Assembly (NCBI RefSeq): GCF_000302595.1
Contig: NZ_JH947126.1
Coordinates: 463,223 to 527,222 of the forward strand
DNA: 64,000 nt
Source of the DNA: Pedobacter arcticus A12
GTDB taxonomy: Bacteria; Bacteroidota; Bacteroidia; Sphingobacteriales; Sphingobacteriaceae
Direction: 5' to 3'
Under the pieces are notes generated by a model. It ran no database searches, had not been told where the DNA came from, and worked only from the letters and a program-made list of their open reading frames with translations. Position numbers and translations under genes: made by a program. Below, in pieces: positions 45,710-55,374 of this stretch. The stretch's first letter is position 1; each line of letters begins with the position of its first letter.

Positions 45710-47356
45710 ATGAAGATAACAAACGGCTTAAAATTTCAATACATAGCAGCATTTGCGCTGTTACTATTGCTTGGCGCATGTGCAGACAAAGATCAGCCAA
45801 CAGAAAAGAAACCCAATATTATTTTCATCATGACTGATGATCATACCACCCAGGCTTTGAGTGCTTATGATAAGCGATATATTGAAACACCAAATTTAGA
45901 CAGGTTAGCCAACGAAGGTATTTTGTTTGAAAACTGCTTTGTAACCAACGCCGTTTGTGGCCCGTCTAGGGCAACCATTTTAACAGGAAAATACAGCCAT
46001 TTAAACGGTTTAACCGATAATTCAAAAGTGTTTGATAGCACCCAGGTTATTTACCCACAATTGCTAAAAAAAGCAGGCTATCAAACCGCAATGATTGGTA
46101 AATGGCATTTAGGCTCTACACCTATGGGTTTTGATTATTACAGCATTTTACCAAACCAAGGGCAGTACTACCAGCCAGATTTTTTAGAAAACGGAAAACT
46201 GATTACAGAACAAGGTTATGTTACCGATTTAGTGACCGATAAAGCCATCAAATTTGTAGAAGCAAGAGATAAAAACAAACCTTTTATGATGATTTATCAG
46301 CAAAAAGCACCACACAGAAACTGGATGCCCGCTACTCGTCATTTAGGAATGTATGATGATAAGATATTTCCAGAGCCAGCTAATCTTTTCGATGATTTTA
46401 GCAACAGAGGCCGAGCTGCAAAAGAGCAGATGATGAATATCTCTACAGATATGATGGATGCTTGGGACTTAAAATTAGTTTCAGAAGAAGAACTTAATGC
46501 TTTTGAAAAATCTCCGCAAAAAGCAAAATTTAAAGACAGTAAAGAAGGTGATTTCAAAAACGCCAACGATAAATCAACCGATAAACAAAGATTTTTTGAA
46601 GTTTATAACCGGATGAACCGTACAGAAAAAGCCGTTTGGAACAAAGAGTACAGTAAAAGAATTGCCGAGTTTAAAACATTAAACTTAAAAGGCAAAGAAT
46701 TGGTTAGTTGGAAATACCAACAGTACATGAGAGATTACATGTCGTGTGTAACTTCTGTTGACGAAAACGTAGGCCGTTTGCTAGATTACTTAAAAGAAAT
46801 TGGTGAATTAGACAATACCATCATCGTTTACACATCAGACCAAGGCTTTTTCTTAGGCGAACATGGCTTTTTTGATAAACGGTTTATGTACGATGAAAGC
46901 CTAAGAACACCGCTTTTGGTAAGATATCCAAAATCAATTAAAGCTGGTTCTAAAACAACTGCCCTAGCTATGAACTTGGATTTTGCTCCTACCCTTTTAG
47001 ATTATGCAGGTGTAACAATACCCGAAGATATGCAGGGAAAATCGCTAAGACCAATTATGGATAATGCCGGAAAAACTCCCGCAGATTGGCGCAAAGCAGT
47101 TTACTATCATTATTACGAATACCCAAGCTGGCACATGGTAAAAAGGCACTATGGCATTAGAACGCAACGCTATAAGCTCATCCATTTTTACAATGATATT
47201 GACGAGTGGGAACTTTATGATTTAGCAAAAGATCCGCATGAAATGCATAATCTTTACCAAGACCCTGCTTACCAGCAAACACTTGTTGACCTAAAAGTTC
47301 AATTGACTAAGCTCCAAAAACAATATAAAGACACTAATCCAACTATAAATAATTAA
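45710..47356 (+). CDS. sulfatase S1, GlcNAc/GlcNS 6-O-sulfatase-like
   Basis: A 548-residue lipoprotein (lipobox LLGAC) of the alkaline-phosphatase-like S1 sulfatases. The metal-binding motif FIMTDDHTTQ (~residues 39-48) and the formylglycine signature CGPSRATILTGKY (Cys83) are present, then GKWHLGSTPMGFD, YTSDQGFFLGEHGFFDKR (metal ligands and basic residues), and a C-terminal PSWHMVKRHYGIRTQRYKL substrate region. The overall pattern resembles the N-acetylglucosamine-6-sulfatase subfamily (S1_11). Expected substrate: 6-O-sulfated glucosamine released from heparin. Cys must be converted to formylglycine by an anaerobic maturase not encoded here. The next sulfatase begins 9 nt downstream. Confidence 0.82.
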   Translation: MKITNGLKFQYIAAFALLLLLGACADKDQPTEKKPNIIFIMTDDHTTQALSAYDKRYIETPNLDRLANEGILFENCFVTNAVCGPSRATILTGKYSHLNGLTDNSKVFDSTQVIYPQLLKKAGYQTAMIGKWHLGSTPMGFDYYSILPNQGQYYQPDFLENGKLITEQGYVTDLVTDKAIKFVEARDKNKPFMMIYQQKAPHRNWMPATRHLGMYDDKIFPEPANLFDDFSNRGRAAKEQMMNISTDMMDAWDLKLVSEEELNAFEKSPQKAKFKDSKEGDFKNANDKSTDKQRFFEVYNRMNRTEKAVWNKEYSKRIAEFKTLNLKGKELVSWKYQQYMRDYMSCVTSVDENVGRLLDYLKEIGELDNTIIVYTSDQGFFLGEHGFFDKRFMYDESLRTPLLVRYPKSIKAGSKTTALAMNLDFAPTLLDYAGVTIPEDMQGKSLRPIMDNAGKTPADWRKAVYYHYYEYPSWHMVKRHYGIRTQRYKLIHFYNDIDEWELYDLAKDPHEMHNLYQDPAYQQTLVDLKVQLTKLQKQYKDTNPTINN

Positions 47357-47365
47357 TAGATTTTT

Positions 47366-48856
47366 ATGAAACCGTTTTCTAGAAACATCTTTTTAGCTGC
47401 TATACTTTTTATGGCAGCCTGTAAATCTGAGGATAAACCCGACAGACCAAACATTTTACTCTTAATGTCTGATAACCAGTCATGGAACCACGTTGGTGTT
47501 TATGGTGATGATGTGGTAAAAACACCCAACATTGATAAAATAGCTGCAGAAGGCGTCCGCTTTACCAATGCTTATTGTAATTCTCCGTCATGTACGCCAG
47601 CCAGAGCGGCTATGCTCACCGGGCAGGATATATGGAGAATAGAAGAAGGCGCAAACTTATGGGGAATTTTGCCTACGCAGTTTCCAATTTTTACCGACCT
47701 TTTAGAAAAAGCAGGTTATAGAGTTGGTTTTGATGGTAAAGGATGGGGCCCCGGAAGTTACGAGGCCAACGGCAGAACCCGTAACCCAGGAGGTGATAAA
47801 TACGCAAACTTTGCAGACTTTATCAAAAACAGCAAAAAAGGAGAACCTTGGAGCTATTGGTTCAACAGCTTACACCCACACCGCCCTTATGTAGTAGGTT
47901 CTGGAGAAAAAGCAGGGATTGATTTAAGTAAAATTACCGTTCCAAAATACCTGCCAGATACCAAAGATGTGCGTATAGATATTGCAGATTATTACGCGGC
48001 GATTCAAACTTTTGACGATGAGGTGGGCATAATTATGCAACAGCTAAAAGAAACTGGCGAATTAGACAATACCATTGTAATTGTTGTTGCAGACAATGGC
48101 TGGCAGATGCCACGTGGTTTAGCAAATCTTTACGATTTCGGAACCCGTGTTCCATTGATTATATCATGGCCTAAAAACTTTAAAACCAATGCAGTTACTG
48201 ATGAGCTAATGACTTTAGCAGATTTTGCACCTACATTTTTAAGTATCGCGAATGCAGAAATACCAAAGCAGATGACAGGTTTTAACATTTTGCCAATTGT
48301 ACAAAAAGATGCGCCAAAGCATCAAGAAAGAGACTTTGTGGTTTTAGCCAGAGAACGCCATGCTTTTGTACGCCAACAAGGTTTAGGTTACCCTGGCAGA
48401 GCCATTAGAACCAAAGATTTTCTTTACATCAAAAACTACGAAGCATCAAGATGGCCAGCTGGAGACCCACCATTGTACGGAGATGTTGACCCTTACATGC
48501 TAAACTACCCTGGTCCGGCTAAGTTTTATATATTAAAACATAAAGATGAGCCAGCTGTAAAACCAATGTATGATTTAGCTTTTGCTAAACGCCCTGCCGA
48601 AGAGCTTTTTGACGTTGCAAACGATCCAGATCAATTGCACAACATCGCTAACGACCCTAAGTTTGCTAAGGTAAAAAAAGACCTTTCGGATAAAATGGTT
48701 GCTTATTTAAAAAAGACAAACGACCCCAGAGAAACAGGCGGGAAAATTATTTGGGATAGCACAGACTATTTCAGCGAGATAGATAAAACACCAAAACCCA
48801 GCAAAGAAGCTATTAAGGAATTTGGTTTAGATACCATGTACAATTATCTTAAATAA
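47366..48856 (+). CDS. sulfatase S1, N-sulfoglucosamine sulfohydrolase-like
   Basis: A 496-residue lipoprotein (lipobox FMAAC). Shows LLLMSDNQSW at the metal site, CTPARAAMLTGQ (Cys76) as formylglycine signature, FDGKGWGPGSYE, HPHRPYV, and VVADNGWQMPRGLANLYDFGTRVPLII, a layout closer to human heparan N-sulfatase (sulfamidase) than to 6-O-sulfatases. Removal of the N-sulfate from GlcNS is the likely role, with 3-O- or 6-O-desulfation possible. Second gene of a two-sulfatase operon (9-nt gap), closed by a terminator at 48871. Confidence 0.75.
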   Translation: MKPFSRNIFLAAILFMAACKSEDKPDRPNILLLMSDNQSWNHVGVYGDDVVKTPNIDKIAAEGVRFTNAYCNSPSCTPARAAMLTGQDIWRIEEGANLWGILPTQFPIFTDLLEKAGYRVGFDGKGWGPGSYEANGRTRNPGGDKYANFADFIKNSKKGEPWSYWFNSLHPHRPYVVGSGEKAGIDLSKITVPKYLPDTKDVRIDIADYYAAIQTFDDEVGIIMQQLKETGELDNTIVIVVADNGWQMPRGLANLYDFGTRVPLIISWPKNFKTNAVTDELMTLADFAPTFLSIANAEIPKQMTGFNILPIVQKDAPKHQERDFVVLARERHAFVRQQGLGYPGRAIRTKDFLYIKNYEASRWPAGDPPLYGDVDPYMLNYPGPAKFYILKHKDEPAVKPMYDLAFAKRPAEELFDVANDPDQLHNIANDPKFAKVKKDLSDKMVAYLKKTNDPRETGGKIIWDSTDYFSEIDKTPKPSKEAIKEFGLDTMYNYLK

Positions 48857-48870
48857 AATTTGATAAATAA

Positions 48871-48906
48871 AGCGCTTTCCTTTTTATTAAGGAAGGCGCT
48901 TTTTTG
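48871..48906 (+). terminator. intrinsic terminator of the two-sulfatase operon
   Basis: Arms 48871-48880 and 48891-48900 form a 10-bp stem (one G-T pair), 10-nt loop, then a run of T. It lies 14 nt past the sulfatase stop. Confidence 0.9.
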
Positions 48907-48974
48907 GTTTAAATAAAACAACCTCGTTAGCGTTAAAAATGTTTTGGGCATTTACACACGCTTTACGCTATATC

Positions 48975-49012
48975 TTTTTTGTCATCCTGAGCGGAGTCGA
49001 AGGACAAAAAAA
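48975..49012. repeat. dispersed palindromic intergenic repeat (GTCATCCTGAGC type)
   Basis: TTTTTTGTC and GACAAAAAA (48975-48983, 49003-49011) flank ATCCTGAGCGGAGTCGAAG. The inner GTCATCCTGAGCGGAGTCGA phrase is one I recall as a common intergenic repeat across Bacteroidetes. The hairpin could act as a bidirectional terminator in front of the third sulfatase. Confidence 0.55.
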
Positions 49013-49077
49013 GGATGTCGCTGCAATCGTTAACCGAAAAAAAAACCGATTTTAAGAATATAACATCATCATAAAAC

Positions 49078-50463
49078 ATGTTTAATATGTTCAATAAAAA
49101 AGCAGTAGTTGCAATACTACTTTCTGTAACAAGCCTCTATGCAAATGCACAAACAGCAGTTGCTAAAAAACCTAATATCCTCATCATCATGACCGACCAA
49201 CAAACGGCAGAAGCGATGAGTAACGCAGGAAACAGAGAGCTAAACACACCTTCAATGGATTTATTGGCTGCCAATGGCGTTCGGTTTACCCAAGCCTATT
49301 GTGCCCAACCACTTTGTACGCCATCTAGGGTTTCTATTTTTAGCGGACGAATGCCTACAGAAACTGGTTTTGTAGGTAACAGAGAAGAGAAAGATGGCCA
49401 ATGGCCTGATTCTTTATTGGTAATGGGGAAGATTTTTAAGGATGCGGGGTACAAAACGGGCTACGTTGGAAAATGGCATTTACCAATTCCAATTGATAAA
49501 GTGAGTCAACATGGTTTTGAATATATGCAGAACGTAGAAAACCGTGATTTTATGGACGCAGCCAACCCGGCAGCGGCTACTGAGTTTATGAAAACGAATA
49601 AAAACAAACCTTTTCTATTGGTTACTTCATTTCTAAACCCTCATGATATCTGCGAATGGGCCAGAGACGATAAAATGAAAATGAATCCGTTTCCATTAGC
49701 GCCTGCACCAGAATTATGCCCAGTATTACCAACAAACTGGAGAATTCAGGCTAATGAACCTGCTATTATTCGTGAGCAACAGCTATCTAACGCAAGAACC
49801 TACCCTTCTGTAAATTGGGAAGAAAACAAATGGAGACAATACCGCTGGACTTATAACCGCTTGGTAGAAAAAGTAGACGAGTATGTAGGAATGGTTTTAG
49901 CCGGACTCAAAAAGTACGACTTGGAAGATAATACCATCATTATTTTCACCAGTGACCATGGCGATGGATACGCAGCACACCAATGGAACCAAAAACAAGT
50001 TCTTTATCAAGAATCTGCACAAGTTCCATTTATTGTCTCCAAACTGGGTCAATGGAAACCTAGTACAAACGATAACCTGGTCTGTAACGGCATTGATATT
50101 ATGCCTACTATTTTATCTTACGCTGGTATTAAAGGCCCCTCCTATTTAAAAGGTGCCGATGTTAAAAAAGCAATTGATAACCCTCAGTACAAGCTAAGAG
50201 ATACTTTGGTAATAGAAACTGATTTTGCAGATAATACCACCATGTTGGGCATTAAAGGCAGAGCCGTAATTACACATCAGTATAAATACATTGTTTATGA
50301 CAAAGGCGATATCCGCGAACAGCTTTTTGATTTGCAAAAAGACCCTGGAGAAACCAACAACTTAGCAGCAAACACCAAATTTAAAAAGCAAATTGTAGCT
50401 ATGCGCAAGCACCTTAAGCAATGGGGTGCACAACATGGAGATTCTTTTAATGCTTGGAATTAG
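49078..50463 (+). CDS. sulfatase S1, unsaturated uronate 2-O-sulfatase candidate
   Basis: A 461-residue exported sulfatase with signal peptide ending LYANAQ (residue ~25); a second ATG three codons in is equally possible. Metal-site ILIIMTDQQTAEAMSNAGN, formylglycine signature CTPSRVSIFSGRM at Cys80, KWHLPIP, and FTSDHGDGYAAHQWNQKQ are seen. Length and the position of the active Cys agree with what I recall for the P. heparinus heparin 2-O-sulfatase (about 465 residues, Cys82). The product would desulfate the 2-O position of unsaturated uronic acid, required before GH88 can act. It is a separate transcription unit after the preceding terminator. Confidence 0.72.
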   Translation: MFNMFNKKAVVAILLSVTSLYANAQTAVAKKPNILIIMTDQQTAEAMSNAGNRELNTPSMDLLAANGVRFTQAYCAQPLCTPSRVSIFSGRMPTETGFVGNREEKDGQWPDSLLVMGKIFKDAGYKTGYVGKWHLPIPIDKVSQHGFEYMQNVENRDFMDAANPAAATEFMKTNKNKPFLLVTSFLNPHDICEWARDDKMKMNPFPLAPAPELCPVLPTNWRIQANEPAIIREQQLSNARTYPSVNWEENKWRQYRWTYNRLVEKVDEYVGMVLAGLKKYDLEDNTIIIFTSDHGDGYAAHQWNQKQVLYQESAQVPFIVSKLGQWKPSTNDNLVCNGIDIMPTILSYAGIKGPSYLKGADVKKAIDNPQYKLRDTLVIETDFADNTTMLGIKGRAVITHQYKYIVYDKGDIREQLFDLQKDPGETNNLAANTKFKKQIVAMRKHLKQWGAQHGDSFNAWN

Positions 50464-50774
50464 TTATTAAGTCTGTTTAAATTTGTATTGTAAGAATGTT
50501 TATAGGTTATTTTTGAGCTAAACAAGGCAAATTTTGTAGCCAAAAAAAAGCATAAACAAATTATTAGATAAATTTTAAACAGGCTCTTAAATTCGATACT
50601 TACAAGCAAGCTTCAAGAACAGTTAGATTTATGGATAACTTATCAGATTCTATAAAAACACAGTTTTTAAAAAATAATGCATTTCAATAGTATCAGTACG
50701 GGATAATCTCCGTATTATGTATCAGATATTACTTGTTTAAGCGAAGTTAAACAACTTGTAAAAATAAAAATCGA
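50464..50774. other. intergenic gap before the hybrid regulator with an inverted repeat
   Basis: 311 nt. CTGTTTAAATTT (50473-50484) and AAATTTTAAACAG (50570-50582) are inverted copies differing by one inserted base, 85 nt apart. The same left phrase recurs at 54874-54885. No ORF or RNA gene seen; the promoter of the regulator must lie in the remaining part. Confidence 0.45.
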
Positions 50775-53700
50775 ATGCGCATGCTAATTCTAAAAAAGCT
50801 CCTAAACAAAGTAATTGTTCTACAACTAGTTATGTTGTTAGCAATCACTGCTTTTGCAGACAACGGCATTGATAAAAAATTAGCAGAAAAGTATTTCCGT
50901 ACCATATCTGTAGATCGGGGCTTATCACAAAGCACTGTATATTCTATTATTCAAGATTCTTTGGGCTTTATGTGGGTTGCCACTCAAGATGGGCTTAACA
51001 GATACGATGGTGAAGCATTTAAAGTTTACCGACCAAATAGAAATGATCCGCAAAGTTTGCAATCGAGCTTTATCCGAAGCCTTTTAATTGATAATGTTGG
51101 TGTGCTTTGGGTTGGCGGTGATAAAGGAATTAGCAGCTATGACTCTAAAACAGAAAAATTTAAAAATTACCACCTACCTATACGTACCGGAGAATGGTAC
51201 GTAACAACCATTATTAAAGATAAAACTGGCAAAATGTGGTTAGGTACAAGTACTGGAGAAATCTACTCGTACAATTCCAAATCAGATACATTTCAAGTAC
51301 ATAACTACAATAACACCCAAGCTAAGATCAGCAACATATCGCAATTATTTTTCCATAACAACTCCATTTATATAGCCACAGATGTTGGGGTTTACCGAAT
51401 GGCTTTAGGCGCTAAAACTATCCAGTTTATAAACTTCAAAGAAAGAAAAACCAAAATAAACCAGATTTTATTCAATGATGATGATATGTTGGCTGCATCA
51501 GAAGGTGCAGGACTTTACGTTTTCAACACTAAAAACGGAAATCTGCAAAAATACCAGCATTCCGTTGGCAACAAATCAAGCCTTGCAGATAATGATGTTA
51601 GAAGTTTGGCTAAAGACAATAACGGAAATATCTGGATTGGTACGTTTAGAGGACTATCTGTCTTTAATTTAAGTACTAAAACTTTCGAAAACCACTACCA
51701 TCAATCCACAATACCTTATACCATTAGCCAAAACTCTGTACGCTACATCTATCGCGATAGGCAAAACGGAATGTGGTTGGGTACTTATTATGGCGGTTTA
51801 AATTACTATCATCAGAACGATATAAAGTTCCGTTTATTGAACCAAAACATGGGTCCTTTATCGCTCAACGATGAAGTAATAAACGTTATAAAAGAAGATC
51901 CGCAATTAAATATCTGGATTGGCACCAACGATAAAGGCATTAACTTTTGGGACAGGAAGCGGAACGTTATCAGTTACATTACAGCCAAAGAAGGAGATTC
52001 AAATTCTTTAAGCTCCAACAACGTCAAATCAATAGCATTTGATGCTACCGGAAATGTACTGATTGGAACGCATAATATGGGGCTTAATTACCTAGATAGG
52101 AAAACAAATCGAATTACCCGTTATAAAAATAACCCAGAAAACTCCTCTTCCATATCGGGCGATATGGTTTACGCACTATTAACAGATTCAAAAAACAGAA
52201 TTTGGGTAGGTACGCGGTCTGGTTTAAATCGCTTCAATCCCTCAGAAAAAACTTTCACCCGTTTTTATTTAGACAAAACCGGACAAAGACTAACCTCTGA
52301 TGAAATAACCTACTTAAAAGAAGATAGTAAAGGAAGAATATGGATTGGAACTACCAAAGGCGTTAATATTTTTTACCCGGATAGGTTAGAGCTAGAAATC
52401 TATAAAGGGGAAATGTTGAGCCATGATGTGGTTTCTTGCATTACCGAAGATAAAAAAGGAAGAATTTGGGTGGGCACCCGAGATGGCCTAAACCTATACA
52501 ACGAAAACAAACGGAATTTCGCTAAGCTAAACGGTCCAAATAAATTAGTACAAGGGGTTATTTATGGTGTACAGCCAGATGACGGCGGGAATTTATGGAT
52601 TTCCACCAACACCGGATTGATCAAGTTTGACCCCGATTCAAAAAAAGTTCAACTTTTTGATAATAAAGACGGCCTACAAAACAGTCAGTTTAATCTTAAT
52701 GCCTTTTGTAAAACATCAGACGGTATGATTCTTTTTGGGGGAATAAATGGTATCACCTACTTTTATCCAAAATCTATTGTGCAGCAACCTTTTAGTTTAA
52801 AGGTAACTTTTACTGGATTAGAGGTTTTAAACAAACCCGTTGTAGTTGGCGACAGCTATGATATTCTGCAACAACAAATAGATCACCAAGAAACGATAAA
52901 GCTTAGCGCAGACTATAAACAGTTCACCGTTTTTTTCAACACATTCAACTATATCTCTCCCAATAAAATCAAGTATCACTACAAACTAACTGGTTTTGAT
53001 AATGATTGGCAACCAAGTAAAAACAAAAATAGCGCAACCTTTTCCAACCTCAGGTTTGGTAGTTATACCCTACACATAAAAGCTGTGGGCCCGCTTGGGG
53101 AAACAAGCCCCGAGAGAACACTCCAAATAGAAATACTACCGCCCTGGTGGCGTAGCAATTGGTTCTACCTTATAATGGCTTGCTTTATAATAGGTGGAGT
53201 TTATGTTGCTTACAAAATTATTGCCGAAAGAATACGTACCAAGCAGGAGTTAAAAATAGCCCATCTTGAACGAGAAAAGGTAGACTATATCAACAAAGTG
53301 AAAATGGAATTTTTCACCAATATATCTCATGAATTTCGTACGCCACTTACGCTAATTATTGCACCGTTAGAAGAACTGATACAGAAAGCACCTTTAGAAA
53401 AATCGTTAAAACGATATCACGAGCTTATTTTGGTAAATGCAAAACGGCTTTATCATTTGGTTGATCAGTTGTTCGAATTTAGAAAAGCCGAATTAGGCAC
53501 AAAAAAACTGCAGGTTAAAAACGGTGATATCGTTAGCTTTTTACGCGATATTCATTCGTCGTTTTCTGCACTTGCAGAAAGAAATTTGATCAATTTTAAA
53601 TTTGAGACTACCATAAACGAGCTGTGGTTTAGCTTTGATGCTGATGCCCTAGAGAAAATAGCCTTCAACCTTTTATCAAATGCCTTTAAATACACTAAAA

Positions 53701-54869
53701 AAGAAGGCAATATAAGTATGCAGTTATCCCTTAACGGTGATAAAATCATTATTAAAGTTAGTGACGATGGTGTGGGTATTTCGCCAAATGATCAAATGCA
53801 GATTTTCGAAAGATTTTACCAAGTTAACAACAACGAGATGAACCTTGGATCGGGTGTTGGCTTAGCTTTTACCAAAAGATTGGTAGAACTACACCACGGC
53901 GAAATTAAAGTAGATAGCCAATTAGGCAACGGTTCTAGCTTTATTGTAAGCTTACCAATAAGCGATTCTTATTACGTTTTGGATGAGCATTTACAACATG
54001 AGTTTATTGATCATACAATCGCTATCGATGATGACTCCCCAACAGATGATTTACAGACAGTTGAGCCAGAAACAATTAATGATGAAACTAACTTTACAGG
54101 TACAGATACTGAAAAGCTACTGATTGTAGACGACAACCACGAAATTGTAGCCTATTTAAAAAACTATTTTAGTAAAACATACAACACCAGTGTAGCCCAC
54201 AATGGCTTAGAAGCATTAGAGCTGTTAGAAAAAGAAAATTTCGACCTCATCATTAGTGATGTGATGATGCCTGAAATGGACGGCATCCAGTTCTGTAAAA
54301 AAATAAAACAAAATATCAGTACCTGCCACATTCCGGTTATTCTGTTAACTGCCAAAAACGAAACAACCCATCATATTAAAGGATTAGAAGTTGGTGCAGA
54401 TGATTACGTGACCAAGCCTTTTTCTATTTCAATATTAGAAGCTAAGCTTCAAAACATTGTGCGCTCTCGACGAAGGCTAAAAGAATTTTACTCAAGCTCA
54501 ACGGAAATTGTCCCAGAAAACATCGCTTTCAATAGTTTGGATGAAGATTTTTTACGTAATGCCATTGCTATTATGGAGAAAAATGTAACTGATGCAGAAT
54601 TCTCTGTAGATAAATTCAGTAAAGAAATTGGGATGAGCCGCTCTAACCTTTACTTAAAACTTAAAGCCATCACTGGCGAATCCGCAACAGACTTTATCAA
54701 AAGAATAAGATTTAAAAAAGCAATTGAATTGCTACAAACAAAAAAATACACTGTTGCACAGGTTGCTTACATGTCTGGCTTTAACTCTCCCTCCTACTTC
54801 TCAACTTCTTTTAAGCAATATTACAATTGCATGCCAACAGAATATATTGCGAGAAAAGAGTTAGAATAA
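50775..54869 (+). CDS. hybrid two-component system regulator (HTCS)
   Basis: One-protein sensor, kinase and transcription factor of 1,364 residues, the usual regulator of Bacteroidetes polysaccharide loci. Order: signal/anchor (residues ~8-28); a periplasmic two-part beta-propeller with repeats of the form IWIGTxxGL (for example RIWVGTRDGLNLYN) to ~690; Y_Y_Y domain (~710-775); membrane helix (~795-816); HisKA with His852 in NISHEFRTPL; ATPase with NLLSNAFKYT, DDGVGISP and GSGVGLAFTKRL; receiver with LLIVDDN and Asp1162 in DVMMPEMDG; AraC-type HTH to the end (GMSRSNLYLKLKAITG, VAYMSGFNSPSYFS). It probably senses a heparin di- or oligosaccharide and activates both SusCD operons. It is the only regulator in the locus. 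The last 16 bases of the gene are repeated at 55226-55242. Confidence 0.96.
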   Translation: MRMLILKKLLNKVIVLQLVMLLAITAFADNGIDKKLAEKYFRTISVDRGLSQSTVYSIIQDSLGFMWVATQDGLNRYDGEAFKVYRPNRNDPQSLQSSFIRSLLIDNVGVLWVGGDKGISSYDSKTEKFKNYHLPIRTGEWYVTTIIKDKTGKMWLGTSTGEIYSYNSKSDTFQVHNYNNTQAKISNISQLFFHNNSIYIATDVGVYRMALGAKTIQFINFKERKTKINQILFNDDDMLAASEGAGLYVFNTKNGNLQKYQHSVGNKSSLADNDVRSLAKDNNGNIWIGTFRGLSVFNLSTKTFENHYHQSTIPYTISQNSVRYIYRDRQNGMWLGTYYGGLNYYHQNDIKFRLLNQNMGPLSLNDEVINVIKEDPQLNIWIGTNDKGINFWDRKRNVISYITAKEGDSNSLSSNNVKSIAFDATGNVLIGTHNMGLNYLDRKTNRITRYKNNPENSSSISGDMVYALLTDSKNRIWVGTRSGLNRFNPSEKTFTRFYLDKTGQRLTSDEITYLKEDSKGRIWIGTTKGVNIFYPDRLELEIYKGEMLSHDVVSCITEDKKGRIWVGTRDGLNLYNENKRNFAKLNGPNKLVQGVIYGVQPDDGGNLWISTNTGLIKFDPDSKKVQLFDNKDGLQNSQFNLNAFCKTSDGMILFGGINGITYFYPKSIVQQPFSLKVTFTGLEVLNKPVVVGDSYDILQQQIDHQETIKLSADYKQFTVFFNTFNYISPNKIKYHYKLTGFDNDWQPSKNKNSATFSNLRFGSYTLHIKAVGPLGETSPERTLQIEILPPWWRSNWFYLIMACFIIGGVYVAYKIIAERIRTKQELKIAHLEREKVDYINKVKMEFFTNISHEFRTPLTLIIAPLEELIQKAPLEKSLKRYHELILVNAKRLYHLVDQLFEFRKAELGTKKLQVKNGDIVSFLRDIHSSFSALAERNLINFKFETTINELWFSFDADALEKIAFNLLSNAFKYTKKEGNISMQLSLNGDKIIIKVSDDGVGISPNDQMQIFERFYQVNNNEMNLGSGVGLAFTKRLVELHHGEIKVDSQLGNGSSFIVSLPISDSYYVLDEHLQHEFIDHTIAIDDDSPTDDLQTVEPETINDETNFTGTDTEKLLIVDDNHEIVAYLKNYFSKTYNTSVAHNGLEALELLEKENFDLIISDVMMPEMDGIQFCKKIKQNISTCHIPVILLTAKNETTHHIKGLEVGADDYVTKPFSISILEAKLQNIVRSRRRLKEFYSSSTEIVPENIAFNSLDEDFLRNAIAIMEKNVTDAEFSVDKFSKEIGMSRSNLYLKLKAITGESATDFIKRIRFKKAIELLQTKKYTVAQVAYMSGFNSPSYFSTSFKQYYNCMPTEYIARKELE

Positions 54870-55242
54870 GAAACTGTTTAAATTTATCCGTAACATAGGC
54901 TTCCATAATATAAGGAGCGGTGGCAGTGCTAGGAAATCAGAAAATCAGTAGCACAAATATTGTGACAGCACTACCAAGCATATAGCGAAAGCGGTTTTAC
55001 GTCGGAGTCGTAGTAACGTTGTTTCAGCACTGGAACGAGTAAAAATCAGCGCACTTGATTTTCTGATGTGCAACAAAAACAGATTTTTGTTTCTTTCATC
55101 CGAAAAGAAATAGCCGTTCCGGCGGCAATGAGCCGGGAGGATTTTGATATTAAAATCTGAGATGTAATAAATAAATACAAGATTCTCAAAAACAGAAACC
55201 CTGCTTAGAGTGAAACACATAACAAAAAAGAGTTAGAATAAG
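54854..55242. mobile_element. 355-bp insert flanked by a 17-bp direct repeat
   Basis: AAAAGAGTTAGAATAAG occurs at 54854-54870, covering the last codons and stop of the regulator gene, and identically at 55226-55242. The enclosed 355 bp (54871-55225) is GC-richer, contains small palindromes (for example AACAAAAACAGATTTTTGTT) and no credible gene. A target-site or slippage duplication on insertion of a short repeat element is the simplest reading. Terminal inverted repeats are not evident. The element fills most of the 505-nt gap between regulator and ROK kinase. Confidence 0.5.
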
Positions 55243-55305
55243 TCTTTTAAATCAAAATCGAAACAATAAAAGACATAATTAAAATCGTCTAAATCGCTTT
55301 TCCAC

Positions 55306-55313
55306 TACTTTCG
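55306..55313 (+). promoter_or_regulatory. candidate -7 element of the ROK-MFS-heparinase II operon
   Basis: TACTTTCG in the context ACTACTTTCG lies 61 nt before the ROK start and downstream of the 355-bp insert. It resembles the other TAnnTTCG motifs of the locus. No -33 box is evident. Confidence 0.3.
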
Positions 55314-55374
55314 ATTAATAATTATTGATTGCGGTATTTAACCGCTTTTCCATAAACCTTAACCAAACATAAAA

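Noticed and set aside
54945-55220. 91-codon minus-strand open frame between regulator and ROK kinase
   Set aside because: It falls within the 355-bp direct-repeat-bounded insert, has basic low-complexity composition and no domain; more likely a chance frame in a repeat.
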